Assembly (NCBI RefSeq): GCF_005886105.2
Contig: NZ_PNCO02000001.1
Location: 1,857,001 to 1,921,000, forward strand
Reading direction: 5' to 3'
DNA length: 64,000 nucleotides
Source of the DNA: Pseudoalteromonas galatheae
Lineage (GTDB): Bacteria; Pseudomonadota; Gammaproteobacteria; Enterobacterales; Alteromonadaceae
Shown here: piece after piece, positions 1-10,514 of the stretch
Layout: every line of letters begins with the position of its first letter
Numbering within the stretch: the first letter of the stretch is position 1
The notes under the pieces: model-generated
What the model was told of the DNA's origin: nothing
The model's input: the letters and a program-made list of their open reading frames with translations, nothing else
Databases searched by the model: none
Program-made: the position numbers and the translations under genes

Positions 1-26
1 GTATTATCGAGTCGGTGATTAAATAA
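1..26 (+). CDS. mnmA: MnmA (tRNA 2-thiouridylase) C-terminal tail, partial
   Basis: The frame opening at base 3 reads IIESVIK and stops with TAA at 24-26. This resembles the extreme C-terminus of MnmA/TrmU, and mnmA directly precedes hflD and purB in many gammaproteobacteria. The stop shares its last A with the hflD start (TAATG), so the two genes are translationally coupled. Only eight codons are visible, so the call rests on synteny plus the short tail. Confidence 0.6.
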
Positions 27-628
27 TGCAAAACCAATACGTAATGCCTCTGGCGGCAATGTGTCAGATCAGTAAACTGGTACAAAAATGTGCGCGTTAC
101 GGCACCTTCAACGAGAATGAAGTTGAGGGCTTTTTAAAAAGCATTATTAACACTTCTCCTGAACGTCCTGAGGACGTTTACCCAGACAAATTTGCCATCA
201 AAACAGGCTGCCGAACGCTGATCGAACAACTTTCGGCAGGCGGCGAAAAAGACGTTGAAATGGTTAAATATGTTGGCGCGATGATGCAATTAGAGCGGGT
301 GCTAAGTAACGATAGTAAATCTCTTGATTTATTGGCGCAAAAAATTCAGCAAGTTGAGCGCCAGTTATTACACTTTGATATCTGTGAAAGCCAAGTTGTT
401 GCAGCACTTGCCGACATTTACGGTCAAGTTATCAGCCCTCTTGGCCCTAAGATCCAAGTATTCGGTAAGCCTGAATTGTTAAAACAAACAACAACACAAC
501 AAAAAATTCGGGCGCTATTACTTGCCGGGATCCGTAGTGCAGTTTTGTGGCGTCAGCTCGGCGGTAAACGTCGTCAATTCTTTTTTGCGAAAAAGAAAAT
601 CATTACTGCTGCAAAAAGTTATATGTAA
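26..628 (+). CDS. hflD: High frequency lysogenization protein HflD
   Basis: This 200-residue protein matches HflD along its whole length, including a central LERVLS...RQLLHFD segment and the conserved C-terminal part ISPLGPKIQV followed by KIRALLLAGIRSAVLWRQLGG. HflD is a small helical protein found at the inner-membrane periphery; in E. coli it binds phage lambda CII and affects lysogeny, and its native role is unclear. The E. coli protein is 213 residues, so this one is slightly shorter. The start overlaps the mnmA stop by one base, which fixes it. The stop codon TAA is also the first base of a repeat element that fills the gap to purB. Confidence 0.9.
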   Translation: MQNQYVMPLAAMCQISKLVQKCARYGTFNENEVEGFLKSIINTSPERPEDVYPDKFAIKTGCRTLIEQLSAGGEKDVEMVKYVGAMMQLERVLSNDSKSLDLLAQKIQQVERQLLHFDICESQVVAALADIYGQVISPLGPKIQVFGKPELLKQTTTQQKIRALLLAGIRSAVLWRQLGGKRRQFFFAKKKIITAAKSYM

Positions 629-835
629 TACCAATTTGTCTTAATACTTGCTCAATTTGAAGGAGCAAATCTGACGCTAACAGCGTTAAAAACTTTTTAT
701 TTAGAACACTAAATAAAAAATTTTCGCCTTGCCTACATGGATGCAGGTACTTTGGCGTGAGCAGGATGCGGAAGCGGTGTTATCAACTAGATTTTATCGC
801 CTAAAAGTAGATCACTTAATTAATCAAGTTGGTAT
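628..835. repeat. MITE-like interspersed repeat with terminal inverted repeats
   Basis: The gap between hflD and purB is filled by a roughly 208-bp element. It begins ATACCAATTTGTCTTAAT and ends with the near inverse of ATACCAACTTGATTAAT. The ends therefore form imperfect inverted repeats of about 17 bp, while the interior is AT-rich with a GC-richer middle around 730-780. No ORF is present. The ATACCAA...TTGGTAT ends resemble non-autonomous palindromic repeats common in Pseudoalteromonas genomes; that is from memory, not a search. The first base of the element is the last base of the hflD stop codon. Confidence 0.6.
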
Positions 836-889
836 AAAATTCGTAGTGGTTCTAATGCCACTATCTAAGTATCGTTCAAAAACAAATAG

Positions 890-2272
<1,383 letters not shown>

Positions 2273-2312
2273 GTATAAAGCGACACCAGCTTTTTACTAC
2301 TTGGTATAGAAT

Positions 2313-2342
2313 AAGCGAAAGAGTGCACTCTTTCGCTTTTTT
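2313..2342 (+). terminator. Rho-independent terminator of purB
   Basis: A perfect 13-bp palindrome (AAGCGAAAGAGTG and its complement, with no unpaired loop bases beyond the stem turn) is followed by a T run. It lies 40 bp after the purB stop and before roxA. Confidence 0.9.
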
Positions 2343-2359
2343 ATTACTGGAATTTCCCT

Positions 2360-3547
2360 ATGTATCAACTGCAAATTAATGACCTTACCTTCGAACAATT
2401 TCTTGCCCAGTATTGGCAAAAAAAGCCATTACTCATCAAACAAGGATTCCGAGACTTTGAAGACCCAATTGAGCCAGAAGAACTTGCCGGCCTTGCAACT
2501 GAAGAATGCATAGAATCTCGAATTGTTACTAATCATAATGATAACTGGGAAGCCCATCACGGCCCTTTTGAACAATTTGATTTACTCACCGATAGTAACA
2601 GCACGCTATTGGTTCAAGCCGTTGATCACTGGCACCCACAAGCCGCGGAGTTAATAGAAGCATTTAGATTCATACCAAATTGGCGCATAGACGATTTGAT
2701 GGTTAGCTTTTCGACTCCTGGTGGCGGTGTCGGTCCACACCTAGATCAATATGATGTCTTTATAATTCAAGGGCAAGGTAAACGTCACTGGAGAGTTGGT
2801 GAACGCGATAATGGCCTAAAGCAATTTGCACGCAATAAGAGTTTACTACAAGTAGAGCAATTCGAAGCAGTTATTGATGCGGTTCTTGAACCCGGTGATA
2901 TCTTATATATTCCACCAGCTTGTCCTCACGAAGGTTACGCGGTTGAAGATGCTTTAAACTATTCGGTTGGTTTTAGAGCGCCTGATCAAAAAGATTTGCT
3001 TTCTAGCTTTGCTGACCACATCATTGATGTGGAAGCTGGAAAACGCCGTTTTAGCGACCCAGAATTACAACTCAGAGCGTCTATAGGCGAAGTGACCTGC
3101 GACGACCAACAGCAAATTAAGTCTCTTCTCAGCGCTTTAATTGAAGATAAGGCGCTATACAGCCAATGGCTTGGAAAAACACTCAGCGAACCAAAACATG
3201 AAATGGATCTAGCGCCATTAGACCCCGCTATTGACTCCCAAGCGCTTTTTGAAATTGCCAGAGAAAACCCATTGATTTATCGCGCAGGTGGGGTACGTGC
3301 CATTTACCAAATCGTTGACGATCATATTTTGTTCAGTGTTAATGGTGAAAACTATGAATTAGACCATCATTGTTTAGATGCCGTAAAGCAGCTAACCGAT
3401 CAAGTTGTGTTCGAGTTTAATGCAATAATTCCTGCATTAAATAGTTTGGAATTTAAACAAACGTTAACTAAACTGATAAATGATGGGACCTACTTCATTG
3501 AAGACAGCGATCCAGCCGATGCTGACTTTGATGAGGGCTGGGAGTAG
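2360..3547 (+). CDS. roxA: Ribosomal protein L16 arginine hydroxylase (RoxA/YcfD family)
   Basis: This 395-residue JmjC-type, Fe(II)/2-oxoglutarate-dependent oxygenase belongs to the family that hydroxylates an arginine of 50S ribosomal protein uL16. The N-terminal FEQFLAQYWQKKPLLIKQGF is characteristic of YcfD. The iron-binding triad can be placed at His127 and Asp129 (GPHLDQYD) and His190 (PPACPHEGY). The winged-helix C-terminal half is present, ending in an acidic tail. E. coli YcfD is 373 residues, so this protein is a little longer. It lies just downstream of the purB terminator, on its own transcript or weakly coupled to the GNAT gene downstream. Confidence 0.9.
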   Translation: MYQLQINDLTFEQFLAQYWQKKPLLIKQGFRDFEDPIEPEELAGLATEECIESRIVTNHNDNWEAHHGPFEQFDLLTDSNSTLLVQAVDHWHPQAAELIEAFRFIPNWRIDDLMVSFSTPGGGVGPHLDQYDVFIIQGQGKRHWRVGERDNGLKQFARNKSLLQVEQFEAVIDAVLEPGDILYIPPACPHEGYAVEDALNYSVGFRAPDQKDLLSSFADHIIDVEAGKRRFSDPELQLRASIGEVTCDDQQQIKSLLSALIEDKALYSQWLGKTLSEPKHEMDLAPLDPAIDSQALFEIARENPLIYRAGGVRAIYQIVDDHILFSVNGENYELDHHCLDAVKQLTDQVVFEFNAIIPALNSLEFKQTLTKLINDGTYFIEDSDPADADFDEGWE

Positions 3548-3680
3548 TGCCTGTTAGAACAAGATAGTCGCGTTCACAAAAATAACAATATGCCGCGAAA
3601 GCTTTGTGATTCAGGGCTTTCGCAAGCTCTAGCTTGTCGCTAAACAGGGAATGCAGGTGCAATCTGTAGATGGGGGCAGT

Positions 3681-4139
3681 ATGAGTTACAAGATCAGAAG
3701 AGTGAATTGGCAAACCAAAAAATTGGAGCTTAAGGCAATACGCGAGCGCGTATTTGTGTATGAACTTCATATTCCCAAAGAAGTTGAGTTTGATCAGCAA
3801 GATATAACTGCCGAGCACTTAATCATTATTGATGATTTGGATGGACCCGTGGGCACAGGGAGACTTTGTGAAGACGGACTATTAAGTCGCATTGCTATAT
3901 TCAAATCTCACCGTAATCGTGCTGCCTATGCTTCATTGATCGGGGGACTTGTCGATATCGCAAAAGACAAAGGCTTTGAGACCGTCTTTATTCAATGTAT
4001 TTTGGATGAGGTGCCTGAATTTTTACAGTCAGGGTTTTCTGCACACGGGCATGTATTCATGGAAGCAGGCATTCCGAGACAGCGCTTGAAATGCCCTATT
4101 CAATCACTTAAAACCGACCCATTTACGATGCTTCATTAG
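3681..4139 (+). CDS. GNAT family N-acetyltransferase
   Basis: The protein (152 residues from the chosen start) has a GNAT fold layout: an N-terminal IRERVFVYE strand-helix region like that of ElaA/AtsE-type acetyltransferases, VGTGRLCEDG strand 4, a SRIAIFKSHRNRAAYASLIGG acetyl-CoA loop region and a C-terminal FLQSGFSAHG strand. An in-frame start exists 30 bases upstream (3651), but the ATG at 3681 is preceded by GGGGG at the right distance and starts at the conserved region. The substrate cannot be told. Its last codons overlap the convergent gene on the opposite strand by 17 bp. Confidence 0.8.
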   Translation: MSYKIRRVNWQTKKLELKAIRERVFVYELHIPKEVEFDQQDITAEHLIIIDDLDGPVGTGRLCEDGLLSRIAIFKSHRNRAAYASLIGGLVDIAKDKGFETVFIQCILDEVPEFLQSGFSAHGHVFMEAGIPRQRLKCPIQSLKTDPFTMLH

Positions 4140-4572
4140 CCCAAAGCTCATCTTTAGAGAAAAGCTCGTATAATCCGTGAGCTCGATTCACTAAGAGATT
4201 AGCAAACTGGGCTTGTGTCTTGTCTACTGGTTTTGCAGAAATGATCTCTTCCGCTTTCATTTGCCAGTGGAACGAAAAGTAACGCAAAGCTTCACGCGGT
4301 GTCGCTGCGGCAGATGCCTCAATATGGTCCGTCGGTAAGTTACCTGTGATAACCCAATACTTCTTGCCGTTTTGACCTTTAATTTTCCAAAGTGCAACCA
4401 TTGGCTCAATATAGCGACACTCTTTTTCAAGAATACTTTGCGGTAACACCCCTTTATCCGCAAGATGTTTTTGTGCAGCTTGCACGCAACTACGTTGCCA
4501 TTGTATTGACCTTTGGTGTTGTTGTTCTGGTGTTAACGCCTCTTGCTGCGGTCGGTTTTGTTCTTCACTCAT
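4123..4572 (-). CDS. Hypothetical protein, DUF4826-like
   Basis: A soluble 149-residue protein with no signal peptide or membrane segment. It has a Gln-rich N-terminus, then RYIEPMVALWKIKGQNGKKYWVITGNLPTDHI and a region ending LLVNRAHGLYELFSKDELWA. This resembles the small DUF4826 family of marine gammaproteobacteria; the family assignment is from memory and the function is unknown. It converges on, and overlaps by 17 bp, the GNAT gene. The 289-bp gap to mipA on the other side serves as a divergent promoter region. Confidence 0.65.
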   Translation of the reverse strand: MSEEQNRPQQEALTPEQQHQRSIQWQRSCVQAAQKHLADKGVLPQSILEKECRYIEPMVALWKIKGQNGKKYWVITGNLPTDHIEASAAATPREALRYFSFHWQMKAEEIISAKPVDKTQAQFANLLVNRAHGLYELFSKDELWANEAS

Positions 4573-4861
4573 TGTTCACCCTTTTCTTCTTTTTAGATTA
4601 CCGAATAGCATTTTACTCTATCGTTATTTTCGCGATGCGTTATATAGCAAATTATTCAGCAAATCGGTTTTGATTCTTATACACCAAGCACTCAAACGCT
4701 TGCGAAGTTACCTGATACTAAGCTTTTGCAGTCATCACGGCAATAAGAACTAAGGAACTTTGCGTTTATATGATTAATTACTGAGCTGTAAGTTTCGAGA
4801 AAGTTTCTTTTTCTATTCTAGCCACATCAACATGATTACTTAAACTCAAGGAATACTGACT

Positions 4862-5620
4862 ATGGCTAGATTACTATTAACGATCACTACTTCTTTTTCA
4901 TTCTTTTGTTGTTCGTCAGCGTTTGCTGAACAGCAACCCCAATCAGAAGCGCTAAAATGGGGGATCGGCGGCGTTATTATTGCTCAGGACCAAGGTTATA
5001 TAGATATTGGAAATGAAACAGAGTTTGTACCGGCCATCGCCATACAATATGGCGACTTCAACCTACTAGGGCCAAGAGCAACCTATAAACTATATCAAGC
5101 CGAACAATTTGAAATCAGTGTGGGTGCTCAATTACGGTTAGATGGATTCGAGGCAGCTGATAGCAAGTTCTTTACTGGCATGGAAGACAGAGATATGAGT
5201 TTCGATGCTGGATTTGATGCAGAATATGATACTAGCTTTGGTGAATTTGGATTCGAGTTCATGCATGACGTGAGTAGTACACACAAAGGCTATGAAGCCA
5301 GCGTAAGCTATGGTGTACCATTTAGATTTGCTGACGGCAGAGTATACCCGTATATCGCTGCGAACTTTCAAAGTGAAGACCTTGTTGATTATTACTATGG
5401 TGTCAGAGTAAACGAAGCATTAAGTTCTCGACCCTATTACCTTGGTGAATCCAGCACTGCACTCGAAGTCGGTATTCAAAGCGATTGGTATTTTGGTAAA
5501 CATCATATGCTTAAAGCTGATGTTAGTTACACCAGTTACGGTGATGAAATAAAAGATTCTCCCCTTATCGATGCCTCTGGTAACGTACAAGTTTTGCTTG
5601 GGTATGTGTATGTTTTTTAG
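4862..5620 (+). CDS. MipA/OmpV family outer membrane protein
   Basis: A 252-residue protein with a Sec signal peptide (hydrophobic to about residue 20, cleavage after AFA). Alternating beta strands follow, with family features such as GPRATYKLYQ and a terminal LLGYVYVF ending in Phe, the usual C-terminus of an outer membrane beta-barrel. MipA/OmpV proteins are outer membrane barrels, some of which scaffold murein enzymes or are induced by envelope stress. It is the first gene of an operon with an RND adaptor, RND pump, response regulator and kinase; the adaptor start lies inside its last codons. The neighbourhood suggests control by the co-encoded two-component system. Confidence 0.85.
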   Translation: MARLLLTITTSFSFFCCSSAFAEQQPQSEALKWGIGGVIIAQDQGYIDIGNETEFVPAIAIQYGDFNLLGPRATYKLYQAEQFEISVGAQLRLDGFEAADSKFFTGMEDRDMSFDAGFDAEYDTSFGEFGFEFMHDVSSTHKGYEASVSYGVPFRFADGRVYPYIAANFQSEDLVDYYYGVRVNEALSSRPYYLGESSTALEVGIQSDWYFGKHHMLKADVSYTSYGDEIKDSPLIDASGNVQVLLGYVYVF

Positions 5621-6683
5621 ACTAGCAATAATAACGATCACCTTAACGCTTCAGGGCTGCAGTGATCCTTCAAACCTAGAGACTACTGCAGAAAAACGCT
5701 CAACGACGCTTATTTCAGTACCTGTAGAGTTAGCTACAACTATTCCGACGAAGCATTTTTATAGTCGTATCACAGGTAGTGATGTTGTCTATGTTGCTTC
5801 ACTATCACAAGGGAGAATTGAGTCTTTATATACCTACTCAGGTCAATTAGTTAAAAAAGGAGACGTGCTAGCGTCACTCTATTCTCCAAGACTTAGCGCC
5901 CAACTGCGTGAAAAACAAGCGTTACTAGTCAGTTCTAAACGTACAGAGCAAAAGACACAGCTTGATTTCGAGCGAGCTAAAAAGCTCTTTACGGAGAAGC
6001 TTATAGCAAATTCTGCGCTTGAGTCCGCAAGGCTTGCGTTTAATATTGCAACCCAGCAAGTCCAAGCAACACAAGCTCAGGTTGAAGAGGCAAAAAATGC
6101 ACTGAATGAGAACAAAATATTCGCTCGAAAGGAAGGTATCGTCACCAATATTTACGCTCGTTCAGGTGATGTCGTCTCTGCGGGACAGCCAATTTTCCAA
6201 CTCCAGACATTATCTACGCTAAAGGCTGAATTTCAGCTCCCTGAACAAGAATTTATTGCTTTACAACTTAACCAAACCGTTCGCATAGCCATTCCTTCGC
6301 CAAGCAAAAGTCTAAGCGGTAAAATTATAGAGAAAGGTTTACCCTCTAATGCCGTTGGTAAGCTTTTTAAACTTATCGTCGATTTGGAAGTGAGTGACTC
6401 TGAACTAGTTGGCCTGCATAGTCGTCTTGAGCTCCCTATCACCAATACACCACTCTATAAAGTGCCAAGCAACGCAATCCACTATGATGCCTTGGGGCAA
6501 GCCTATGTGCTGGTTACTGAACCCAAGGTCCAAAGACGCGATGTGACTATTTTTGACAATGATGATAACCAAGTCATAGTCACAGCACCAAAACTGATGG
6601 GTAAAAACGTGCTCATCACATCGGAGGCCAAGTTAAATTTTAACTTGGCGCTATTGGAAGGTGAGTCTCATGAACAAAAGTAG
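5610..6683 (+). CDS. RND efflux periplasmic adaptor (membrane fusion) lipoprotein
   Basis: This adaptor links an inner membrane RND pump to an outer membrane channel. The start at 5610 gives a lipoprotein signal MFFRLAIITITLTLQGC, with Cys17 as the lipid site; an ATG two codons earlier (5604) is also possible. A biotinyl-lipoyl-like half-motif (GRIESLYTYSGQLVKKGDVLASLYSP), a long coiled-coil hairpin around residues 95-165, then the returning lipoyl half (RKEGIVTNIYARSGDVVSAGQPIF) and beta-barrel domain appear in the usual order. The gene overlaps the 3' end of mipA by 11 bp and is followed without a gap by a small ORF and the RND pump. Confidence 0.88.
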   Translation: MFFRLAIITITLTLQGCSDPSNLETTAEKRSTTLISVPVELATTIPTKHFYSRITGSDVVYVASLSQGRIESLYTYSGQLVKKGDVLASLYSPRLSAQLREKQALLVSSKRTEQKTQLDFERAKKLFTEKLIANSALESARLAFNIATQQVQATQAQVEEAKNALNENKIFARKEGIVTNIYARSGDVVSAGQPIFQLQTLSTLKAEFQLPEQEFIALQLNQTVRIAIPSPSKSLSGKIIEKGLPSNAVGKLFKLIVDLEVSDSELVGLHSRLELPITNTPLYKVPSNAIHYDALGQAYVLVTEPKVQRRDVTIFDNDDNQVIVTAPKLMGKNVLITSEAKLNFNLALLEGESHEQK

Positions 6684-6795
6684 AAGCTTATTAGTCCTAT
6701 TCTCGCACTTTGTATTTAACCGACTTCAGCAGCGCTTATTTACAAGCATTACTGGCAGACCTATCAATAGGTTACAGGAGGAAGTTTATGGATAA
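6670..6795 (+). CDS. Possible 41-residue small ORF bridging adaptor and RND pump genes
   Basis: An ATG at 6670 inside the end of the adaptor gene opens a 41-codon frame starting MNKSRSLLVLFSHFVFN and ending at the TAA at 6793-6795, which overlaps the RND start (ATGGATAA). It has a short hydrophobic stretch. Its value may be only translational coupling: ribosomes ending here would stop on the strong AGGAGG site of the pump gene. I recognise no family; it may not encode a stable protein. Confidence 0.3.
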   Translation: MNKSRSLLVLFSHFVFNRLQQRLFTSITGRPINRLQEEVYG

Positions 6796-9700
6796 GCTTC
6801 TCCCATCTAATTATCTCACTCCACGTCTAGTACTCGGGCTAAATCTGCTGCTTGTATTCACAGGTATTGTAGGCTGGTTTAAAGCAAAAAGTCAGGAGGA
6901 CCCCAGCTTCCTCTATCGAAATGGCTTTATTCAAATTGTAAATCCAAGTGCTAGTGTCACTCAACTCAATGATGTCGTTGTTAAGCCACTTGAGCGACGT
7001 TTAGCAAAAATTGATGAGATTAATACCATACACGCACGGATAAAAACAGGAAGTGCCGTTATCGATATCGAGCTTAAAGAGCAAGTGTATAATACCGCTT
7101 TAGTTTGGCAACGCATCAAAGATGAAGTAGCACCACTGGGTGCAAGCTTAGCTGATAGCCAATTCTATGTAGTAGATCGAGCACAAGATACTCAAGGGAT
7201 AGTCTTAACCGTGCGCACGGGAAAAGGATTAACAGCAGATAGGAAGCTCGCCCTCGAAGTACGTGATGAGCTTGAGTATCTCGACGTTGTGAGAAGTGCC
7301 TCGCTAGTAGGCGACCCCGGGCTTGAATTGGCTATTTTCTATTCTCAAGAGCGAATGCTCGCTTTTGGCCTCTCGCCAGCAGAGATTGCAAAACAGCTAC
7401 GGGATGCCAATCAGCAAGATAGCCTTGGCGTATTGTCGCAAAATCTAAGTGCGCTATCGCTATTGCCTGTCAATCACCTGCGTAACGACGCTCAATTAAA
7501 AGACGTACAAATAACAACGCCTGACGGGTCAAAAATCCCACTCAGCACTATCGCTGATATTGGCTACCGGACTGCCCCAACTTCAAGCGAGCAATTTTGG
7601 CAAAATGGTCAACGAGTCATCGGTATTGCATTATCTCTACCGCCCAACAAACATAATATCGCTAACGCAGGGGATACTATCAAACAAGCTATTGCCGACA
7701 TTAATGCACGATTTACAGATGCTCCCATTAAAATTGAGATTTTCCAGCCCGACTGGTCTCAAAAACGCCGTGAAGGATTAGTAAATTCTCTAATTCAAAG
7801 CTGTATCGTTATTTGCGTTGTTTTATTACTATTCCTTTCGGTACAAAGTGCGATTGTTATCAGTTTAACCGTACCCGCTATCGTGTTTTCTTCACTTGCG
7901 TTATTTATTACTTTCGATGGCGTTATTCACCAAATGACCATTGCCGGCTTGGTACTCTCATTAGGCTTGATGGTTGATAATTGCATTATCGTAGCTGAAC
8001 GCTTGAGCTATTTACGCAGCAAAGGGTTTACGATGAGATCTTCCTTGGCGCACTCTGTGAACGAATTGAAAAAACCGCTTGCCGCGGCAACAATGACTAC
8101 TATCGCAGCCTTCGTTCCCATGCTGTTGGCAAAAGGCAGTGTCGCTGATTTCATTGCTACTATTCCAGTGCTCGTTATCATCTGCATCTTATTGAGTTAT
8201 GTTGCAGCACTACTACTGCTTCCTGTACTGTTTGTTTATTTCCCTATTTCCATCCCTTGGCTAGAAATGTGGCAGGAAACCGTTACTCAGAAGCTTTCAA
8301 CATTTGGCTATCAGCTAGCTCATAAAACATTACAACATCCCGTATACACGATTGTGGCCGCTACTGCCATACTATGCACTTTACTTTCGCTACCTAATGC
8401 CAACGGCAAGTTCTTCCCAAATGCTAACCGCAATCAGATTTATATTGACGTCCAATTGCCGTTAGCTAGCCACATAGAAGCTACAACCAAGACAGCAAAT
8501 CAAATCGCCGAGTATGCCCTTCAGTATCCTGCAGTCAGCGAAGCGATGGTATTTAGCGGCTTTTCAGGTCCAAGGTTCTACTATAACCTTGCACAAAAAC
8601 CAAATGAATCCCATATTGCTCGAGTTGTATTAACGCTGCAGGATGATGTTAACCCGCCTGAATTTTCACGCTTCATCGATGGTTATTTAAACAAGCAATT
8701 TCCTGAGATCTTAATCAACGCCCGTGAGCTCGGGCAAGGTCCTCCTATTGAGAGCCCGATTGAGTTGAGGTTGAGTGGCAATGACCGTAATGCTCTATTC
8801 GCAAGCGCTGAAGCTATGCTTATGCACCTCAGACAGCAACCTAAAATCACCTCCCCATATCGTAATTATAGTTTGGCGCTCCTACCATTAACTTAGAAGC
8901 CCAGCAACTTACCTTATCAGCCTTGGGTTTAGCACGTAGCGATATTGCCGAATATATCGCATGGCGTAGCTCTGGACTAAAAGTAACAACGCTTGATTAT
9001 AATTTCGAACCGATAGATTTGATGATTGTTGACACTACTTCTAATCAAAGTAGTACTGATATTTTAAATACTCAAATCATGCTACCCAACCAATTAAGCA
9101 TCCCCCTATTTGCGGTGTTGAATGCCGAGGTTATTGGCACACCACCATTTATTGAAAGGCGCGATGGCAAGTTTGTAATGTCTATAAAAGCGGATGTCGC
9201 TATGGGAAGTGACGAAGAAGAAATCCTCGAAGCGCTACAACCGGCGTTGCTAACAATCGCGCAACAACATCATGTAACGTTAATGTTTGGTGGGGAATTG
9301 AAAGAATCAGAACAGGCTAATGGCGCTTTACTACAAACACTTCCATTTGGAGTCGCATTGTTATTTGGGGCATTAATGTTGCAATTTAATTCATATCGTT
9401 TAGCAATATTGGTGATGTTTACTATTCCCCTCGGCGTTGTAGGAGCGCCGGCTATGTTATCTATCGTCGGAGTACCCTTTGGCTTTATGTCAATATTAGG
9501 TGTACTAGCGCTTATGGGTATTGTGGTGAACAGCGCAATTTTGCTGATTGAGCATACACTAGAGTATTTAAATCAAGGCACAGAGCTATCGCAGGCAATT
9601 TGTTTATCGGTACAAACGCGTCTTCGTCCTGTTATAGTAACTACATTAACAACCATAGTTGGCATGTTGCCGCTAACTTCCAGTGCAAGCCCTTTGTGGC

Positions 9701-9852
9701 CACCATTCGCCTTTACAGTAATTGGAGGTTTGCTGACTTCAACTTTGCTTACGATGCTGATATTGCCGCTTATACTGAAGTTTTTACTATCAAGTAAACG
9801 TTTTCAAAAACCACTACTAGAAACAGAAAATATGGAAATATTGATTCAATGA
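6788..9852 (+). pseudogene. RND efflux transporter, interrupted by a one-base frameshift
   Basis: Together the two reading frames spell an RND superfamily inner-membrane pump of about 1021 residues, driven by the proton gradient. The start at 6788 follows a perfect AGGAGG site. The N-half has TM1 (LVLGLNLLLVFTGIVGWF), the porter subdomains, and the TM4 region GLVLSLGLMVDNCIIVAERL with one of the usual acidic pair (VDN). The first frame stops at 8894-8896. The correct continuation (FGAPTINLEAQQLTLSALGLARSD) runs in the next frame from about 8872 and ends at 9852 after the TM10-TM12 block. One missing base in the T run at 8872-8874 explains everything. There is no classic slippery heptamer. Either the pump is inactive or the base is a sequencing error; both halves look otherwise intact. 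Confidence 0.85.
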
Positions 9853-10514
9853 GAGTGCTAATCACTGAAGACAATCAGCAGCTTGCGACATTTATACAGC
9901 AAGCAATTACTCAAGATGGTCACGCCGCTGATATTGCTGCAACTGCTGCACAAAATGAACAGTTAATACAAAGCTGGCAGTATGATGCCCTCATACTAGA
10001 TTTAGGCTTGCCAGATAAAGATGGTTTAGAGGTTATTCGCTTAATTCGAAAACAACAAAATGCATTACCAATTTTAATCCTCACCGCGCGTGGCAGTGTC
10101 GATGATCGCATCAAAGGACTTGATTTGGGTGCGGATGACTACCTGAATAAACCCTTCGCGATTGACGAGCTTAAGGCAAGACTGCGAGCATTGCTGCGTC
10201 GCCCGAGTACCTACACCGGAAATCTATTAACACATAACAATCTTGCTGTTGACACAAAGGCACGTCGTGTCACCGTTGGCTGTGAAAATTTAGCGATGGG
10301 GAAAACGGAAGTTGCCATTTTAGAATATATGATCCGAAATGCAGGTTTAACCGTGGGCAAAGATGCACTTTACGATGCTATCTATGCCATGGGTTTCGAA
10401 GTAACGGATAATGCAATCCAAGTTGCAGTGCACAGGATCCGCAAAAAACTAGAATCGTCCAATGCACAAACAACGATCAAAACACTGCGCGGTATAGGAT
10501 ATATTTTGACATGA
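9849..10514 (+). CDS. OmpR/PhoB-family response regulator
   Basis: A 221-residue DNA-binding response regulator. The receiver domain has the acidic pair in LITEDNQ, the phospho-acceptor Asp51 (LILDLGLPD), Thr79 and Lys101 (LNKPF). The C-terminal winged helix shows the typical LLTHNNLAVDTKARRV start and the ending TLRGIGYILT. It starts four bases before the end of the RND gene (ATGA overlap) and overlaps the kinase gene downstream in the same way, so pump, regulator and kinase are translated as a unit. It most likely controls this operon, which is inferred from gene order. Confidence 0.93.
   Translation: MRVLITEDNQQLATFIQQAITQDGHAADIAATAAQNEQLIQSWQYDALILDLGLPDKDGLEVIRLIRKQQNALPILILTARGSVDDRIKGLDLGADDYLNKPFAIDELKARLRALLRRPSTYTGNLLTHNNLAVDTKARRVTVGCENLAMGKTEVAILEYMIRNAGLTVGKDALYDAIYAMGFEVTDNAIQVAVHRIRKKLESSNAQTTIKTLRGIGYILT

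Noticed and set aside
3495..3818. Minus-strand ORF over the end of roxA and start of the GNAT gene
   Set aside because: It is antisense to two real genes and spans their junction, has no recognisable protein features and no ribosome site.
8865..8880. Programmed -1 frameshifting to express the full RND pump
   Set aside because: No X-XXY-YYZ slippery heptamer and no obvious downstream stem; RND pumps are not known to use recoding. A mutation or read error is simpler.
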